DNA from: an uncultured Treponema sp. | GTDB taxonomy: Bacteria; Spirochaetota; Spirochaetia; Treponematales; Treponemataceae | Direction of reading: 5' to 3' | Assembly: GCA_934667505.1 (NCBI GenBank) | Contig: CAKULY010000040.1 | Location: 1 to 12,701, forward strand | Length of the DNA stretch: 12,701 nt | Part shown: positions 12,104 through 12,701 of the stretch, in pieces | Layout of the letters: every line of letters begins with the position of its first letter | Numbering within the stretch: position 1 is the stretch's first letter | Program-made: the position numbers and the translations under genes | The notes under the pieces: generated by a model | The model's input: the letters and a program-made list of their open reading frames with translations, nothing else | Told to the model about the DNA's origin: nothing | The model's database searches: none

Positions 12104-12701
12104 ATTGCTTAAAAAAGTTTTTTTCTTTTGTTTTTCTTCTTTTGGTTAGTTCTATTATTTTTGCGCAGACAGCATCCGCAGGCTTGTTCGCTTCTGGAGA
12201 AGTTAGAACTGCAGAAGAAGGTTTTGCAGCTCAGGAATTTAGGCGAGGAGTGCAAGCTTTTTACAGAGGCTCTTTCAACGATGCTGTAATGGAATTTGAA
12301 AAATCTCTTTCATATCTTCCCGAAGACAATCTTATTCTTGACTGGCTTGGAAAAGCTTACTACCGCTCTGGAATGGAAGGGGTTGCCCTGCAGAGCTGGA
12401 ATAGAGCCGCTAGCACTGGGTATGGAGGATTGCTTCTTCAAAATAGAATAGAAATTGTTAGAGAGCGAAGAATTTTGTCAGAATCCGTAGATGAACAGGT
12501 TCGCTATTCTGAAGCAGGTGTTTTTTCTGGAAATTTCAATGGAAATCTAGTTTTTAGCGGACCTATTTCTGTCTTGCCTAACAACAATGGAACTTGCTGG
12601 ATTCTTTCGTATGGTTCTAACGATCTTGTTCTTATGGACGTCAATGGAACTGTTTTAAACCGGTTGACAGGTCCTCTAAATGGTTTTGACCGGCCTATAG
12701 A
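12100..12701 (+). CDS. Exported TPR-containing protein, possible NHL/beta-propeller C-terminus (partial; cut by right edge)
   Basis: Two hundred residues are visible. MNCLKKFFSFVFLLLVSSIIFAQTASAG is a Sec signal peptide with cleavage near IFA or ASA; the only early Cys is at position 3, so it is not a lipoprotein by the usual rule. TPR-like helices cover about 44-106 (AAQEFRRGVQAFYRGSFNDAVMEFEKSL, then ILDWLGKAYYRSGMEGVALQSWNRA). From about 140 the chain turns beta-rich, with GNLVFSGPISVLPNNNGTCWILSYGSNDLVLMDVNGTVLNRLTGP, which looks like the start of a propeller blade. Treponemes have proteins combining TPR with NHL repeats, and this may be one, but most of that part lies outside the window. 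The start overlaps the previous stop (ATGA). Confidence 0.85.
   Translation, partial: MNCLKKFFSFVFLLLVSSIIFAQTASAGLFASGEVRTAEEGFAAQEFRRGVQAFYRGSFNDAVMEFEKSLSYLPEDNLILDWLGKAYYRSGMEGVALQSWNRAASTGYGGLLLQNRIEIVRERRILSESVDEQVRYSEAGVFSGNFNGNLVFSGPISVLPNNNGTCWILSYGSNDLVLMDVNGTVLNRLTGPLNGFDRPI

Noticed and set aside
1..12701. CRISPR array, insertion sequence, prophage or toxin-antitoxin module
   Set aside because: No regular spaced repeats, transposase, integrase or small paired genes of such types are present; the only mobile-like feature is the non-coding palindrome.

Overview
The window looks like chromosome from a low-GC spirochete, most probably a Treponema outside the T. pallidum group. The main evidence is two tandem FlaB-type periplasmic flagellin genes. 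The treponemal-looking genes around them (lnt, surE, a galactokinase-like GHMP protein, a secreted TPR protein) and the AT-rich A/T-run intergenic DNA agree with this. I see no transposase, phage, plasmid or CRISPR genes. The species cannot be named from sequence alone.

Layout. Positions 1-1895 hold two minus-strand flagellin genes: flaB-A is cut by the left edge, and flaB-B is complete. flaB-B has a sigma-28-like promoter and a leader with two GGA-loop hairpins, which is the arrangement expected of a CsrA-repressed flagellin mRNA. Next comes minus-strand rdgB (house-cleaning NTP pyrophosphatase). A 477-bp gap between rdgB and the plus-strand gene at 3045 holds a strong promoter-like sequence (readable as sigma-54 or sigma-70), a ~210-bp imperfect palindromic repeat element, and a leader whose Shine-Dalgarno sits in a small hairpin. 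The 3045 gene encodes an unrecognised 330-aa protein whose ends faintly resemble sigma-70 regions 2 and 4. A large hairpin separates it from a convergent minus-strand nrnA-like DHH phosphoesterase.

Positions 5207-6716 hold an argF operon with a small secreted protein of unknown function and a good terminator. tRNA-Met(CAT) follows, with its own promoter and terminator, then nrdR and lnt, all on the minus strand. Divergent from lnt is a plus-strand cluster: galactokinase-like GHMP protein, surE, cytoplasmic TPR protein, exported TPR protein (cut by the right edge). These genes overlap or nearly touch, so they are probably one operon.

Two themes recur. First, lnt, argF and rdgB lack a Shine-Dalgarno and have a -10-like hexamer 6-8 nt before the ATG, so their mRNAs may be leaderless; this also moves the argF start to the second ATG. 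Second, flaB and the 3045 gene have structured leaders, suggesting post-transcriptional control. The most unusual parts are the 2630-3045 leader/repeat region with its unrecognised gene, and the CsrA-type flaB-B leader.
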